64,000 bases of DNA from Leeuwenhoekiella palythoae (GCF_900130045.1 NZ_FQXT01000002.1:744001-808000), one strand, 5' to 3'. Positions 23,447 through 34,058 are shown, numbered from the stretch's first letter. Notes: a model not told the origin generated them from the letters alone. Translations and numbers: made by a program.

Positions 23447-25939
23447 ATGAGGCAATCCTTAAACCTACTTCTCTTTTTATTTATACCTGTTTTACTTCTG
23501 GGCCAAACCAAGGCCGGAGGTTTGGTATTTGACAGTGCCGGTAATCCTGTGCCGTTTGCCAATGTAGTGTTTGCGGGTTCTTCTGAAGGTACGATCACCA
23601 ATGAGGACGGAAGGTTTTATTTACAATCAGATAATACTTATGATGCTTTAAAAGTAACTTTTATAGGCTTTCGGGCTAAAGAGGTGTCGCTTCCGCAGCG
23701 CGTAAACTATAATCTGGAGATCACTTTAGAAGAAGAAACCGAAAGTCTCAGCGAAGTCGTGGTGTATAGCGGAAAGCAGCCTAAGAAGAATAATCCCGCC
23801 ATAGATATTCTGCGGAAGATTTGGGCCAACAAACGCTCTAATGGATTGAATCAGTTTGATCAATATGCGTATGACAAATACGAGAAGGTTGAGTTTGACT
23901 TAAATACAATTGATAGTTCGCTGATCAATAGCAAGATCTTTAATAAAATGGAATTCATCTTTGACCAGATGGATACTTCCCGAATTACCGGAAAAACCTA
24001 CTTGCCCATTTTTATCAATGAACGAAGTAGTGAGGTTTTTGGGGATAATATTTTAGATAAGGAAAAAGAAGAATTAAAAGGAAACCGCAACAGTGGTTTC
24101 AGTACTAATCAAACCTTAATTGCATTTATTCAGGAGTTGTATAATGAGTTTAATATATATGACAATTACCTGAAGTTTTTTGATAAAAGCTTTGTGAGTC
24201 CGTTGTCTACCACGGGTATTGACACCTATAATTATGTGCTTGCTGACAGTTCGTACATAAAAGATAAATGGTGCTACAACATTATTTATTATCCCCGACG
24301 TTCTAACGAACTCACTTTTAAAGGTGATTTTTGGGTGAATGATACCACTTGGGCGATCAAGGAAATTAACCTGCAGGTCAACAAAAGCGCGAATATCAAC
24401 TGGGTCAAGGAGATCTATATCGAGCAGGAATATGATGTGCTTAATGATTCTGTTTTCTTAATTACCCGAGATTACTTTTTATCAGATTTCGCTTTGCGGA
24501 AAAAAGAAGGAAGCCGCGGAGTTTATGGAAAGCGAACCACGCTTTACGACAACTACGTTTTTGATAAGCCCAAAGAAGAAGACTTCTACGACGAGCGCGT
24601 TACGCGTTACGATGAATCGGTGTACACGCAACCCGATACCTTCTGGGATGAAAACCGGATGGAGCCTTTAAGCAAAGATGAGAAAGGCGTCTATGTAATG
24701 CTCGATTCGCTTCAAAAAGTGCCCAAATTCCAAGCTTTTTATAGTGTAAGTTCGGCGATGGTAAGCGGGTATTATGAGTGGGATAAGGCCAATCTTGATA
24801 TCGGTCCATTGTTCTCTGCATTTGGTTTTAATGATGTTGAAGGTTTGCGTTTACGAGGCGGTGCACGTACCTATTTTGATCAGAATGATCCCTGGCGATT
24901 AGAAGGTTTTGGAGCCTATGGGTTTAGAGATAAGAAATTCAAGTTTGGGCTTTCGGGTAAAGTGCTTTTAGATCATAAAGCGCGTTTGATTGTCTCGGGA
25001 GGCTACCGTCAAGACGTTGAGCAAATCGCAGCGAGTTTAACCACTTCAACGGATGTTCTGGGACGAAACCTTGCTTCATCTTCCTTAGTTACTGTGGGGA
25101 ACAATGACCAACTCACGAGCATTAAACTGGCTAATTTTGCTATTGAAGCCGAATTTTTAAAGAACTTAAAGATCAGAGGAGATCTTTCATACCGCACTTT
25201 AGAGTCGGCATCGCCTACATTCAACCTAGATTATTATACAGATTTTACGCAAACCGAAGTAAGATCAGACGTTAAACAAGCAGAGATTGTACTTAGTGGT
25301 ATTTTTGAGCCGGGTAAGCATACTTCAGGATATGGAGTAGAACGTACAGTTACAAATGAATGGTTTCCTACCATTTATTTTGGATACACCAAAGGAGTTA
25401 AGGGCCTTGTAAATAGTGATTTTGATTACGAAAAGCTTCAGGTGTCGTATCGCCAACCTTGGCGTATGGGAGGTTTGGGTACGTTTAGCTCTACCATTGA
25501 AGCAGGTAAAACCTTTGGCGAAGTGCCGCTGGGCTTGCTTAGTGTAGTACCGGGAAATCAGAATTTATTTTCTATTTATGGCACGTTTCCGCAGTTGAAC
25601 TATTATGAGTTTGTGACCGATACCTACGCCACGCTACATTTAGAGCATAACTTTGGAGGTCGAATTTTTGGCCGTATTCCGTTTTTGAGAAAGCTGAATC
25701 TTAGAGAGATTATTGGCTTCCGCGGTGCTTGGGGTTCTATTTCTGATGAAAACCAGCTGATCAATGCATCAAATATTGAATATATAGCGCCCAATGATGA
25801 GCCTTACTACGAGTATAGCTTTGGGGTAGGTAATATTTTAAAAGTGCTGCGTATTGATTTTAACTTTAGAGGGAATTACCTAGATACGCCAGACGCTAGA
25901 AGTTTTGGGGTTACCGGAGCTTTAGAATTTTCATTCTAA
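23447..25939 (+). CDS. DUF5686/carboxypeptidase-regulatory outer-membrane protein
   Basis: 830 residues: signal peptide (MRQSLNLLLFLFIPVLLLGQ), a CarboxypepD_reg-like beta-sandwich (about 22-105: GGLVFDSAGNPVPFANVVFAGSSEGTITNEDGRFYL), then a long DUF5686 region. The alternating aromatic strands and the final Phe (GVTGALEFSF) suggest an outer-membrane beta-barrel. It lacks the TonB-receptor plug, so it is not a classical receptor. The family's function is not established; an envelope or export role is only a guess. It stands alone between pdhB and ppa. Confidence 0.85.
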   Translation: MRQSLNLLLFLFIPVLLLGQTKAGGLVFDSAGNPVPFANVVFAGSSEGTITNEDGRFYLQSDNTYDALKVTFIGFRAKEVSLPQRVNYNLEITLEEETESLSEVVVYSGKQPKKNNPAIDILRKIWANKRSNGLNQFDQYAYDKYEKVEFDLNTIDSSLINSKIFNKMEFIFDQMDTSRITGKTYLPIFINERSSEVFGDNILDKEKEELKGNRNSGFSTNQTLIAFIQELYNEFNIYDNYLKFFDKSFVSPLSTTGIDTYNYVLADSSYIKDKWCYNIIYYPRRSNELTFKGDFWVNDTTWAIKEINLQVNKSANINWVKEIYIEQEYDVLNDSVFLITRDYFLSDFALRKKEGSRGVYGKRTTLYDNYVFDKPKEEDFYDERVTRYDESVYTQPDTFWDENRMEPLSKDEKGVYVMLDSLQKVPKFQAFYSVSSAMVSGYYEWDKANLDIGPLFSAFGFNDVEGLRLRGGARTYFDQNDPWRLEGFGAYGFRDKKFKFGLSGKVLLDHKARLIVSGGYRQDVEQIAASLTTSTDVLGRNLASSSLVTVGNNDQLTSIKLANFAIEAEFLKNLKIRGDLSYRTLESASPTFNLDYYTDFTQTEVRSDVKQAEIVLSGIFEPGKHTSGYGVERTVTNEWFPTIYFGYTKGVKGLVNSDFDYEKLQVSYRQPWRMGGLGTFSSTIEAGKTFGEVPLGLLSVVPGNQNLFSIYGTFPQLNYYEFVTDTYATLHLEHNFGGRIFGRIPFLRKLNLREIIGFRGAWGSISDENQLINASNIEYIAPNDEPYYEYSFGVGNILKVLRIDFNFRGNYLDTPDARSFGVTGALEFSF

Positions 25940-26029
25940 GGATTTTACAATCAAAATCTAAATTCATTTCAAGAATCAAAGACGAAAACGTTATAAGTTT
26001 TGTAGGTTGCTTCTTTTCAATGGTTTTTC

Positions 26030-26060
26030 TTGTGGTAGCTTGACATTTAGAGTATTTTTG
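26030..26060 (+). promoter_or_regulatory. ppa promoter
   Basis: -33 TTG (26030-26032), a 20-bp spacer and -7 TATTTTTG (26053-26060), 50 bp before the ATG at 26111. It matches the Bacteroidota consensus. Confidence 0.6.
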
Positions 26061-26110
26061 CCACCCTATTTAGGTTAAAAAACAATAGACACTATAAAGC
26101 CAGAACTAAT

Positions 26111-26638
26111 ATGACAGCAGATAGTATTTCGACATTTGATGTTTTAATTGAAATCCCAAAAGGGAGCCGTAATAAGTATGAGTACGATTTTAAGCTGAAG
26201 AAAATACGCTACGATCGTATGATTTTTTCTTCAATGATGTATCCTGCAGACTACGGATTCATTCCTGAAACTCTAGCGCTTGACGGTGACCCACTTGATG
26301 TTTTGGTATTGGTTACAGAACCTACCTTTCCGGGTTGCGTTATGGAAGTAAAGCCTATTGGTGTTTTCCACATGACCGATGAGAAAGGTCCTGATGAGAA
26401 AATCATTTGCGTGCCGGTAAGTGATCCTATCGCAAGCAGAATTTCAGATCTTAGTGAGTTAAACCCACACTTGATCAAAGAGATTGGGCATTTCTTTCAA
26501 GTTTACAAAGACCTTGAAAAAAAGAAAGTTGATGTAGGAGGTTTCGGTGATGTAAATGAAGCTAAAGAAATCATCAAGCAATGCATCGATCGTTACGCAG
26601 ATAGCGATGTTCCAAAAGAGGAAGTAAGTATAGAGTAA
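26111..26638 (+). CDS. ppa: Soluble inorganic pyrophosphatase (family I)
   Basis: 175 residues, standard length. It hydrolyses pyrophosphate to phosphate with Mg2+. The metal-binding signature is DGDPLDVLVL (Asp58, Asp60, Asp63), preceded by PKGSRNKYEYD and MMYPADYGFIPET. It is followed by a strong terminator and then by hppA, the membrane pyrophosphatase for the same substrate. Confidence 0.96.
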   Translation: MTADSISTFDVLIEIPKGSRNKYEYDFKLKKIRYDRMIFSSMMYPADYGFIPETLALDGDPLDVLVLVTEPTFPGCVMEVKPIGVFHMTDEKGPDEKIICVPVSDPIASRISDLSELNPHLIKEIGHFFQVYKDLEKKKVDVGGFGDVNEAKEIIKQCIDRYADSDVPKEEVSIE

Positions 26639-26661
26639 GCAGTAAAACGCTTCAATTTTTA

Positions 26662-26690
26662 AAAGACCGCAAATATGCGGTCTTTTTTTA
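26662..26690 (+). terminator. Rho-independent terminator after ppa
   Basis: The stem AAAGACCGCA / TGCGGTCTTT is followed by a T run; it separates ppa from hppA. Confidence 0.9.
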
Positions 26691-26773
26691 TGATTTATTT
26701 TCTGTAATTTAAGGCAATCAATGTAGTAGTATCAATTTCACTACATAAGTTCGACTTAATAAATTCACTTTTT

Positions 26774-29167
26774 ATGGAATCAAACATTATTTATGTGCCA
26801 ATAGTTCTGGCAGTATTAGGCTTGCTTTTTATGTTTATTAAAATGGCTTGGGTAAAAAAACAACCTGCCGGAAATGACAAAATGCAAAGCATTTCAAAAA
26901 GTATTAAAGAAGGTGCACTGGCATTTTTAGCCGCAGAATACCGCTTGCTTCTGGTATTTGTGGTGATCGCTTCTGTTCTTTTATATATTATCTCAAACGT
27001 TGTAGCTACGACAAGTTGGTTGATTGTACCTGCCTTTATCATCGGGGCGTTCTTTTCTGCATTAGCCGGAAATATAGGAATGCGTATCGCAACAGATGCT
27101 AACGCACGTACTGCCGAAGCTGCAAAAACCAGTTTACCTAACGCACTAAAAGTAAGTTTTGGTGGAGGTACCGTAATGGGGCTTGGAGTTGCTGGGCTCG
27201 CAGTTTTAGGACTGAGTTTGATCTTTCTATTCTTGATGGGAAGTTTTCTAACCGAAGGTGGAAATTTTTATAACGAAATGACCATCGTTCTTGAGACACT
27301 CGCAGGCTTCTCTCTAGGTGCCGAATCTATAGCGCTATTCGCGCGTGTGGGTGGTGGTATTTATACGAAAGCAGCAGATGTAGGAGCAGACCTTGTTGGG
27401 AAAGTTGAGGCGGGTATCCCGGAAGATGATCCGCGAAATCCCGCTACCATTGCAGATAATGTTGGGGATAACGTAGGGGATGTTGCCGGTATGGGTGCAG
27501 ACCTTTTTGGGAGTTATGTGGCTACTGTTTTGGCCGCTATGGTATTGGGTAACTATCTCGTGCAGGATATGTCACAAGGAGCTCTATTTACTGATGCGTT
27601 TAATAATATGGGTCCCATTTTACTACCTGTAGTAATTGCGGGAGTTGGGATTTTAGCTTCGATCATCGGGACGTTTTTGGTGAGTATTAAAAATAACGAG
27701 GCCAAAGAATCACAGGTGCAAAAGGCATTAGATATGGGGAATTGGGTAGCGATTGTGCTAACCTTAATCGCTAGTTACTTTTTAATCGATTGGATGTTAC
27801 CTGAAACGATGTCGATGCAATTCTTTGGTGAAGGGTATAAAGACATTCCATCTTTAAATGTGTTTTGGTCCGCTTGTATTGGCCTTGCGGTGGGAGCGCT
27901 AATTTCTGTGGTTACCGCCCACTATACGAGTTTAGGTAAAGGTCCGGTGCTTGATATAGTTAAGAATTCTTCAACCGGTGCTGCGACAAATATCATCGCA
28001 GGACTCGCAGTCGGAATGAAATCTACATTTTTATCAGTGATTTTATTCGCTGCGGCGATTTATGGTTCGTATGAGCTAGCCGGCTTTTATGGAGTTGCGC
28101 TCGCAGCTTCAGCAATGATGGCAACGACAGCGATGCAGCTGGCGATAGACGCTTTTGGTCCCATCGCAGATAATGCAGGAGGTGTTGCCGAAATGAGCGA
28201 ACTGGAAGACCATGTGCGTGAACGTACTGATATTTTAGATTCGGTGGGGAATACTACCGCAGCTGTTGGTAAAGGTTTTGCGATTGCTTCAGCAGCATTG
28301 ACGGCTTTAGCGCTTTTTGCGGCTTATGTAACTTTTACAGGAATCGACGGAATCAATATTTTTAAAGCTGATGTGTTGGCTGCGCTTTTTGTAGGTGGAA
28401 TGATCCCTGTTATTTTTTCAGCGTTAGCGATGCAATCTGTAGGTAAAGCAGCGATGCAAATGGTGCAGGAAGTCCGTCGTCAGTTTAAAGAAATTCCCGG
28501 AATTTTAGAAGGAACCGGCAAACCTGAATACGGCAAGTGTGTCGCAATTTCTACACAAGCGGCCTTGCGCGAGATGATTCTTCCCGGACTGATCACGATT
28601 ATCGTTCCTATAATTATCGGTCTTATTTTTGGGGCAGAACCTCTTGGAGGCTATATGGCTGGGGTTTGTGTTTCAGGTGTGATGTGGGCGATTTTTCAGA
28701 ATAATGCCGGTGGTGCTTGGGACAACGCTAAAAAGTCTTTTGAAGCAGGAGTTGAGATTAACGGAAAAGTAGAATACAAGGGGAGCGACGCGCACAAAGC
28801 AGCGGTTACCGGGGATACTGTAGGAGATCCTTTTAAAGATACTTCAGGGCCTTCTATGAATATTTTGATCAAACTTACCTGTCTTGTAGGTCTTGTGATC
28901 GCCCCGATTCTCGGTGGGCATTCAGAAGGTTTGGCAACCAATCAGGAAGTTAAGGTCGAGGTGCAAATGCAACAAGAATCAAACGGGTTGTACAGCGCTT
29001 TAATTACGGAAACAAAAACCATAGACGGGAAACTTCAGGTTACCGAAAAACGACTTCAGGGCAGTGAAGAAGAGCTGAAGAAACAAATAGCAGAGTACAA
29101 TACTAAATCACATAGTGCATCAGAAAAGCATGTTGTAAAGGAGATAAAATTTGAAGAAAAAGAATAA
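26774..29167 (+). CDS. hppA: K+-dependent ion-pumping membrane pyrophosphatase
   Basis: 797 residues with about 16 transmembrane helices. It pumps H+ or Na+ across the inner membrane using PPi. Substrate motifs are [43 protein letters not shown] and the C-terminal [24 protein letters not shown]. At about residues 492-500 the sequence [10 protein letters not shown] has Ala where K+-independent enzymes have Lys (GNTTK), and Gly three positions later, which marks the K+-dependent class. Na+ versus H+ specificity I cannot settle by eye. A C-terminal hydrophilic extension of about 80 residues ([14 protein letters not shown]...[14 protein letters not shown]) goes beyond the usual end. Confidence 0.95.
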   Translation: MESNIIYVPIVLAVLGLLFMFIKMAWVKKQPAGNDKMQSISKSIKEGALAFLAAEYRLLLVFVVIASVLLYIISNVVATTSWLIVPAFIIGAFFSALAGNIGMRIATDANARTAEAAKTSLPNALKVSFGGGTVMGLGVAGLAVLGLSLIFLFLMGSFLTEGGNFYNEMTIVLETLAGFSLGAESIALFARVGGGIYTKAADVGADLVGKVEAGIPEDDPRNPATIADNVGDNVGDVAGMGADLFGSYVATVLAAMVLGNYLVQDMSQGALFTDAFNNMGPILLPVVIAGVGILASIIGTFLVSIKNNEAKESQVQKALDMGNWVAIVLTLIASYFLIDWMLPETMSMQFFGEGYKDIPSLNVFWSACIGLAVGALISVVTAHYTSLGKGPVLDIVKNSSTGAATNIIAGLAVGMKSTFLSVILFAAAIYGSYELAGFYGVALAASAMMATTAMQLAIDAFGPIADNAGGVAEMSELEDHVRERTDILDSVGNTTAAVGKGFAIASAALTALALFAAYVTFTGIDGINIFKADVLAALFVGGMIPVIFSALAMQSVGKAAMQMVQEVRRQFKEIPGILEGTGKPEYGKCVAISTQAALREMILPGLITIIVPIIIGLIFGAEPLGGYMAGVCVSGVMWAIFQNNAGGAWDNAKKSFEAGVEINGKVEYKGSDAHKAAVTGDTVGDPFKDTSGPSMNILIKLTCLVGLVIAPILGGHSEGLATNQEVKVEVQMQQESNGLYSALITETKTIDGKLQVTEKRLQGSEEELKKQIAEYNTKSHSASEKHVVKEIKFEEKE

Positions 29168-29195
29168 CGAATCCTTAAGACAACTTTATCATTTT

Positions 29196-29222
29196 AAATC
29201 CCGATGACCTCATCGGGATTTT
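29196..29222 (+). terminator. Rho-independent terminator after hppA
   Basis: The stem AAATCCCGATG / CATCGGGATTT with loop ACCT leads into a short T run. It lies only 14 bp before the next start codon. Confidence 0.8.
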
Positions 29223-29235
29223 CTAATTTAAAGAT

Positions 29236-30264
29236 ATGCTGAAGGATGTTCTACAAAAACTTAAACTACACCCCCAAGATCCCTTGCAAATTCACGGGTA
29301 TCAAACCTATGGCACTAACGAGCATTTGTATTTGCTGGGTAGAGCCTTAGAAGATGAGGGCGTCAATCTGGATAAGACCGGCCTGGCCAACGCATTTAAA
29401 AATGCGTATAAACAGTTTAGAAGTGATGAGTTACCCTTTGCAAAGCTGAAGATCAAACTGCCGGATGACCGCGTTTTCTATGTAGAAACTAATGCTGAGG
29501 GCTATTTTAAATTTGATAAAGCGGTTAAAGATTTGCAAGACCTGACGAACGAGCAAGGTTGGTTGCAGCTAGAATTGGCATATGATGATGAAAATCAAAA
29601 ACGACTGATTAAAAACAACAACAGGTTTCCGGGGCAGATGTTGATCCCTTCTCGCAAAGCGGAATTTGGCGTCATCAGCGATATCGACGATACCATTTTA
29701 AAAACCGGAGTAACGTCACTTTTAAAATGGCGCGTTATTTTTAATACGTTGTTTACCGGTGTGGGCAAACGCACCCCATTTAAAGGAGCGGCGTCTTTTT
29801 ACAAGCAACTGCATTTAGGAAAGTCGGGCAATGCTTCTAATCCTATGTTTTATGTGAGTAATAGTCCGTGGAATTTATATCATTACTTGCAAGCGTTCAT
29901 TAAGCATAACAATTTTCCTAAAGGAGCCATTTTGTTACGGGATTTTAGAACGCCTTTTGACCGAACCCCAAAACCCGAAAAACCTCATAAACAGAGAGAA
30001 ATCCGAAATATTTTAAACACTTATCCAGATTTGCAATTTGTGCTTATTGGAGATAGTGGAGAGCACGACGCCGATATTTATATCGAGATCGCTGAAGAAT
30101 TTCCTGAGCGTATTAAAGCCATTTACTTGCGTAGTGTGAATCACGAAAAGCGTGTTTTCCGCGTACGCGGACTTCTAGAACGTTTTGAACTAACGCCTGC
30201 GCTTTTGGTGAAAGACAGTCAAACCGCAGCAGAGCACGCTCGGGAATTAGGGCTTATCCAATAA
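29236..30264 (+). CDS. App1-like phosphatidate phosphatase (DUF2183)
   Basis: 342 residues. The DUF2183/App1 domain has the HAD-like nucleophile motif GVISDIDDTILKTGVT (Asp149, Asp151), the second motif FYVSNSPWNLYHYLQAFI and the third FVLIGDSGEHDADIYIEIAEEFP. Relatives such as yeast App1 dephosphorylate phosphatidic acid. The N-terminal 130 residues (HGYQTYGTNEHLYLLGRALED...) are the usual beta-rich extension. No membrane anchor or signal is seen, so it is probably cytoplasmic or peripheral. It converges on the AspA-like gene with a 3-bp gap. Confidence 0.87.
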   Translation: MLKDVLQKLKLHPQDPLQIHGYQTYGTNEHLYLLGRALEDEGVNLDKTGLANAFKNAYKQFRSDELPFAKLKIKLPDDRVFYVETNAEGYFKFDKAVKDLQDLTNEQGWLQLELAYDDENQKRLIKNNNRFPGQMLIPSRKAEFGVISDIDDTILKTGVTSLLKWRVIFNTLFTGVGKRTPFKGAASFYKQLHLGKSGNASNPMFYVSNSPWNLYHYLQAFIKHNNFPKGAILLRDFRTPFDRTPKPEKPHKQREIRNILNTYPDLQFVLIGDSGEHDADIYIEIAEEFPERIKAIYLRSVNHEKRVFRVRGLLERFELTPALLVKDSQTAAEHARELGLIQ

Positions 30265-30267
30265 GCA

Positions 30268-31170
30268 TTACACTTCGCGCACTACAAAAAAGCCGTCATT
30301 GCCCTGATCTTGATACAGCGGCATAAAAATAAAAGCGTCCCATTCACTTCTAACTTCAGAGCCGTTGTGTGTGGCTAACAGTTCTCCTTTTTTAATAGGT
30401 TGAAAGTTTTCGTAACCCGGTTCCATTTTAAACGAATCACCGTCTTTGATCTCGTGACGGTATTCGATCTCAAAGGTCTTCTGTTCAGCACGCATAGCTT
30501 CCATATACGTTGCAGCTTCAGGGTATTTTTCTAAAGTGTTTAGATCTAAATCACAAGCTTTAGATAACGCAAGCCAGATCATTCCTTCGTGATGTTTTAC
30601 TGCATCTGGGCTTGTATGTTGACCGCCTTCAAAGACAAAACCGGTAACGCCAATTCGGCTTAGATAATGATCGATACATCCATAAACGATATCTGAAAAC
30701 CCACGGATTATATAAGGTGGAAACCGGTGCGCCCAAGCATCATTGTCTTGTACTTCTTGCACTGAGATATACGGTTTGCTAGCAGATGAGGTCGTGTGAC
30801 AATCCAGAAAATAGCGCTTCTCAAAATCAGTTTTCGGAAACTGTTCTAACACTTCGATAATAGAAAACATCTCTTTTTTCTCGTGCGAGTCTTGTTTTTT
30901 GCTAGCTATATTTTTTTCTGTCCAAGTTCGGTTGAGGTCTTCGTCAATGTAGCGTACATTTTCTTGCAGCGCTTTATGATTCCCGGAAACTCCTACAACG
31001 GTACCTTTGATCTCAGGTTGCTCCTTTTTTAATTGAGCAAAGACTTTTTGCAGCGCTTGAACGCCACTGGGCTCATTGCCGTGAACGCCACCGGTTATAA
31101 AAAGAAGCGGTCCGGCTTTATTGCTTGTGTATTGCCCCAGAATTCTAGGATATTTTTTTTCTAAAGACAT
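30268..31170 (-). CDS. Succinylglutamate desuccinylase/aspartoacylase family zinc deacylase
   Basis: 300 residues of the AstE/AspA (M14-like) fold. Zinc ligands are His30 and Glu33 in ITGGVHGNEPSG plus the His of FLDCHTTSS. DLNRTW binds the substrate carboxylate, and FVFEGGQHTSPDA carries the catalytic Glu. Such enzymes hydrolyse N-acyl amino acids. It is the third gene of a tight operon (9 bp after the ATP-grasp gene), so its substrate may be the product of that ligase rather than N-acetylaspartate or N-succinylglutamate. No arginine-catabolism (ast) genes are near. Confidence 0.85.
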   Translation of the reverse strand: MSLEKKYPRILGQYTSNKAGPLLFITGGVHGNEPSGVQALQKVFAQLKKEQPEIKGTVVGVSGNHKALQENVRYIDEDLNRTWTEKNIASKKQDSHEKKEMFSIIEVLEQFPKTDFEKRYFLDCHTTSSASKPYISVQEVQDNDAWAHRFPPYIIRGFSDIVYGCIDHYLSRIGVTGFVFEGGQHTSPDAVKHHEGMIWLALSKACDLDLNTLEKYPEAATYMEAMRAEQKTFEIEYRHEIKDGDSFKMEPGYENFQPIKKGELLATHNGSEVRSEWDAFIFMPLYQDQGNDGFFVVREV

Positions 31171-31179
31171 AATTTCTGT

Positions 31180-32232
31180 TTAGTGCATTGAGGCTAATTC
31201 GCGGTTTGAAAAGCCGTGCGTGTAATGCTTTTTATAAGCTACTTTACGCTCTATCGCTTCGATCACCGGATCTGTAAATTCAGGAAGGCCAATAGCTTCA
31301 CAGTAATCTAAGCCGCCGGGGCTCAGCACATTGATCTCGATTAATTTATCATCTACCACATCTAGACCTACAAAGAAAAACCCATCTTTTATCAATTTAG
31401 GCGCTGTGATCTCTACGATATGTTCCATAGCCTTGGTGAGTTTTGCCGGTTTTGCTTTCGCGCCTAGCGAGAGGTTACTTCTGAACTCAGTTTTATCACT
31501 GTTCACCCGTCGTATAACAGCGAGCTTCCCGTTTTCTTCCAGAATGCGACCGTTAACCAGAATGATTCTCACATCACCTTTACTTACTTCCGGTAAAAAT
31601 TCTTGTGCGATAACGTAGCCCAATTCGGTTAAACTGGTGATGATCTGATTGAAATTCTTTTTTTCTTCATCTATCAAATACACGTTCTGCCCTCCGGAAC
31701 CTTCAAGAGGTTTGAGTACGATCTTTTTGTCACACTTTTTCCAGAATTTTAGGAGTTCGTCTTTATCTCGCGTTATTAAACTTTTGGGCTTGATTGAAGC
31801 CGGTAATTCTTCAAAATACAGCTTATCTATAAATGCATTAGACATAGCATCAGCATCATTGAGCACCAAAACTCCTTGCTCTTGCAGCATACGCCCAAAA
31901 GCAATGCCGGAGTGTTCTGCCCAATGTCTGTCGTCTGTTTCTTCGGTGGGATTATTCCGCAGAAATACCACATCAATTTTAGAAGAATCTGCCTTGGTCC
32001 AGGCTAATTGTTCATCTTGAACCTGCTCCCAGAATTCTTGAGGTGTTTTATACTTTAGATCTTCGGGTATTTTTTTACAGGTAAGTTTGATGGGCCCACC
32101 CTGATAAAAATTAAAACCACCTACGTTCATTACATAAACTTCGTGGCCGCGCTGATGCGCTTTTCGCATTAATACTACTGAAGTACCTACCGGCTCGGTG
32201 GCAACATCACTTATTACAAAACATATTTTCAT
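31180..32232 (-). CDS. GshB-like ATP-grasp ligase
   Basis: 350 residues resembling prokaryotic glutathione synthetase. The N-terminal domain has KICFVISDVATEPVGTSVVLMRKAHQRGHEVYVM and FLRNNPTEETDDRHWAEHSGIAFGRML. The ATP-grasp core shows KIVLKPLEGSGGQNVYLID, AQEFLPEVSKGDVRIILVNGRIL and FVGLDVVDDKLIEINVLSPGGLDYCEAIG. It would form an amide bond between a carboxylate and an amine or thiol amino acid. Genuine GshB ends its metal loop EINVTSPT; here it is EINVLSPGG, and the gene sits between two metallohydrolases with no gshA, so glutathione synthesis is uncertain. Confidence 0.82.
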   Translation of the reverse strand: MKICFVISDVATEPVGTSVVLMRKAHQRGHEVYVMNVGGFNFYQGGPIKLTCKKIPEDLKYKTPQEFWEQVQDEQLAWTKADSSKIDVVFLRNNPTEETDDRHWAEHSGIAFGRMLQEQGVLVLNDADAMSNAFIDKLYFEELPASIKPKSLITRDKDELLKFWKKCDKKIVLKPLEGSGGQNVYLIDEEKKNFNQIITSLTELGYVIAQEFLPEVSKGDVRIILVNGRILEENGKLAVIRRVNSDKTEFRSNLSLGAKAKPAKLTKAMEHIVEITAPKLIKDGFFFVGLDVVDDKLIEINVLSPGGLDYCEAIGLPEFTDPVIEAIERKVAYKKHYTHGFSNRELASMH

Positions 32233-32234
32233 GA

Positions 32235-34058
32235 TTAGATCATTTTAGATAGTGTAATGCCTTCTTTAAAGGCGTTTAGTTTGGTTGAGAAGTTGGTATT
32301 CTCAAAATACCGTGGAATAATCTTAGGCGCATTGAGCAACTTGCGTTGCGTGAGATCGTTTATAATATCTACGTGTTTTAGGGCAAATTTTCCTGCAAGT
32401 AAAGGCTGTAAGTCGCCACCATTGCCTAAGTAATCCCTGAGTTCTACAAGACCTTTGAGATAGATGATATCTTTTAGAAAACCACCGCCTTGAAACATTC
32501 GAGAGGTGATATTGAAGGCGCGCTCTTTTGTAAAACCATAGTCGGTATAGAGATGATGAAAAACCGATTTGAAATCGGCTCCGTTCATAAGATCTTCACC
32601 GGCGACCACACGCCCGGCCAAAATTCTCAGACGGTTACCGGTTAAACCGCCGCCCAGATATTCTGAAAGTACCGCAATCCCTTCTTGAGTTGCATCATAA
32701 TCGGCAAAGCCGGCCGAGAGCTGACTCAAAGGCTGCTGGCTTCCATTAAAATGCGTGAGTGCGTGCGTACCCAACTCATGCTGAATTAGTGCCTGCGCTT
32801 CTATTTGCGTCATTTTATAATCTGCCGGCAAATACAATTCGCCATTAGAGACCATAATGATATTCACATCGTCGCGAATGTGGATGTTGCTTTCAAAATG
32901 GGGTGCTTGCTTTTTAAAATATTCAAATTCTACTTTGGCCAACTCTTGAAACTGATGCGCGTCAATAGTCTTTTCTGTAGACTCTTCGTGATTTTCAGGA
33001 ATGGTCTCTAGAATGAGTTTGGCTTCGGCTAAAACATTTCTGGGGACTCCCTGATATAATCTGATGCTGCTGTAAAAGAAGTTTTTAGAACCCCGTTCTT
33101 TGAGCATCGTAAGTTCTTTATCTAATTCTTCGCGTTTTTCATTATACAAATAGGAGAGCGAAGGATCATCGATCTCATCTATACGCAAATTATAAAGTTC
33201 CCGCTTAAGTAAATCAGGATCTACCGGAAGCAAGCGATAGTGATAGGTATCGATTTCTTCAAAATTGGTTTCAAAGAACTTGTACCGTAATGCCTGAATA
33301 TTTACCGGTGCTACCAGCAATAAAAATTGATATCTCGATTGAATTTCAGTGATTTGACGGTCAATTTTTAAAACCTCTTTATGTATGCGACGACGGCCTA
33401 GATTGTGATAGCTATGAATGTCTGAAGTGGTTTGTACGCGTATAAATTCATAGATCGTTTTCTGAATAGCTTTAGCCAACTTATCGCGGAACATTCTAAA
33501 ATACAACGGATACATTTTACCGCTTTTATTACAATATACAGGCGGTAATTCGAGTCCTAAAAGCGTTCCACCGGCAGCCTTCAATTCATCAATATCAAAT
33601 AGAGGTTCGTCGCCGGGTTTTTGGCGGTTTTTGGTGTGATTGATTTGTGCACCTAGCTTTAAGTCGTACCTGCGACTGTCAATCGCAGAAAGTTCTTCAG
33701 ACAGCGTTTCAAGCGAGGCCGGTAATTTATGCGAGGGTCCTTTAATGATAAAGTCAGTGCTTGCGGGTTCTCCCTTGTATAATTCTAACAGAATAAAAGA
33801 CCCAAACCTGTCGGCCATTTTGGTGGTCAATTCTTTTATAAACTCCCGGAAATATTCAAAATGAGAATCACCGATAATGAGGTAGGATGCTCCGGTTCGC
33901 GCCAGGCGCATAGTGGACTTATCTTTCGGTTTTTTTCGATAGATAAGCAATGCAGGGACGTCGTGTTCAAGAACTAAAAATCCGCCGTATGGCAAATCGC
34001 TCATCGTGCGTTTTCCGGGTTCTAAATCAGCTAAAAGTTCGCTTGTTTCACTGGTCAT
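32235..34058 (-). CDS. DUF1704 (QEGLA-motif, MATCAP-like) metallopeptidase
   Basis: A 607-residue member of the DUF1704/TIGR02421 family, annotated in databases as 'flavohemoglobin expression-modulating QEGLA motif protein' and related to eukaryotic MATCAP tyrosine carboxypeptidases. The zinc motif is HELGTH (His427-Glu428...His432) followed by the QEG motif at 458-462, here TQEGIAVLSEYLGG. The long N-terminal region (about 1-400) carries charged helices. No signal peptide is seen. The substrate in bacteria is unknown. It is the first gene of a three-gene operon (2 bp before the ATP-grasp gene), with a LacI-type palindrome upstream. Confidence 0.85.
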   Translation of the reverse strand: MTSETSELLADLEPGKRTMSDLPYGGFLVLEHDVPALLIYRKKPKDKSTMRLARTGASYLIIGDSHFEYFREFIKELTTKMADRFGSFILLELYKGEPASTDFIIKGPSHKLPASLETLSEELSAIDSRRYDLKLGAQINHTKNRQKPGDEPLFDIDELKAAGGTLLGLELPPVYCNKSGKMYPLYFRMFRDKLAKAIQKTIYEFIRVQTTSDIHSYHNLGRRRIHKEVLKIDRQITEIQSRYQFLLLVAPVNIQALRYKFFETNFEEIDTYHYRLLPVDPDLLKRELYNLRIDEIDDPSLSYLYNEKREELDKELTMLKERGSKNFFYSSIRLYQGVPRNVLAEAKLILETIPENHEESTEKTIDAHQFQELAKVEFEYFKKQAPHFESNIHIRDDVNIIMVSNGELYLPADYKMTQIEAQALIQHELGTHALTHFNGSQQPLSQLSAGFADYDATQEGIAVLSEYLGGGLTGNRLRILAGRVVAGEDLMNGADFKSVFHHLYTDYGFTKERAFNITSRMFQGGGFLKDIIYLKGLVELRDYLGNGGDLQPLLAGKFALKHVDIINDLTQRKLLNAPKIIPRYFENTNFSTKLNAFKEGITLSKMI

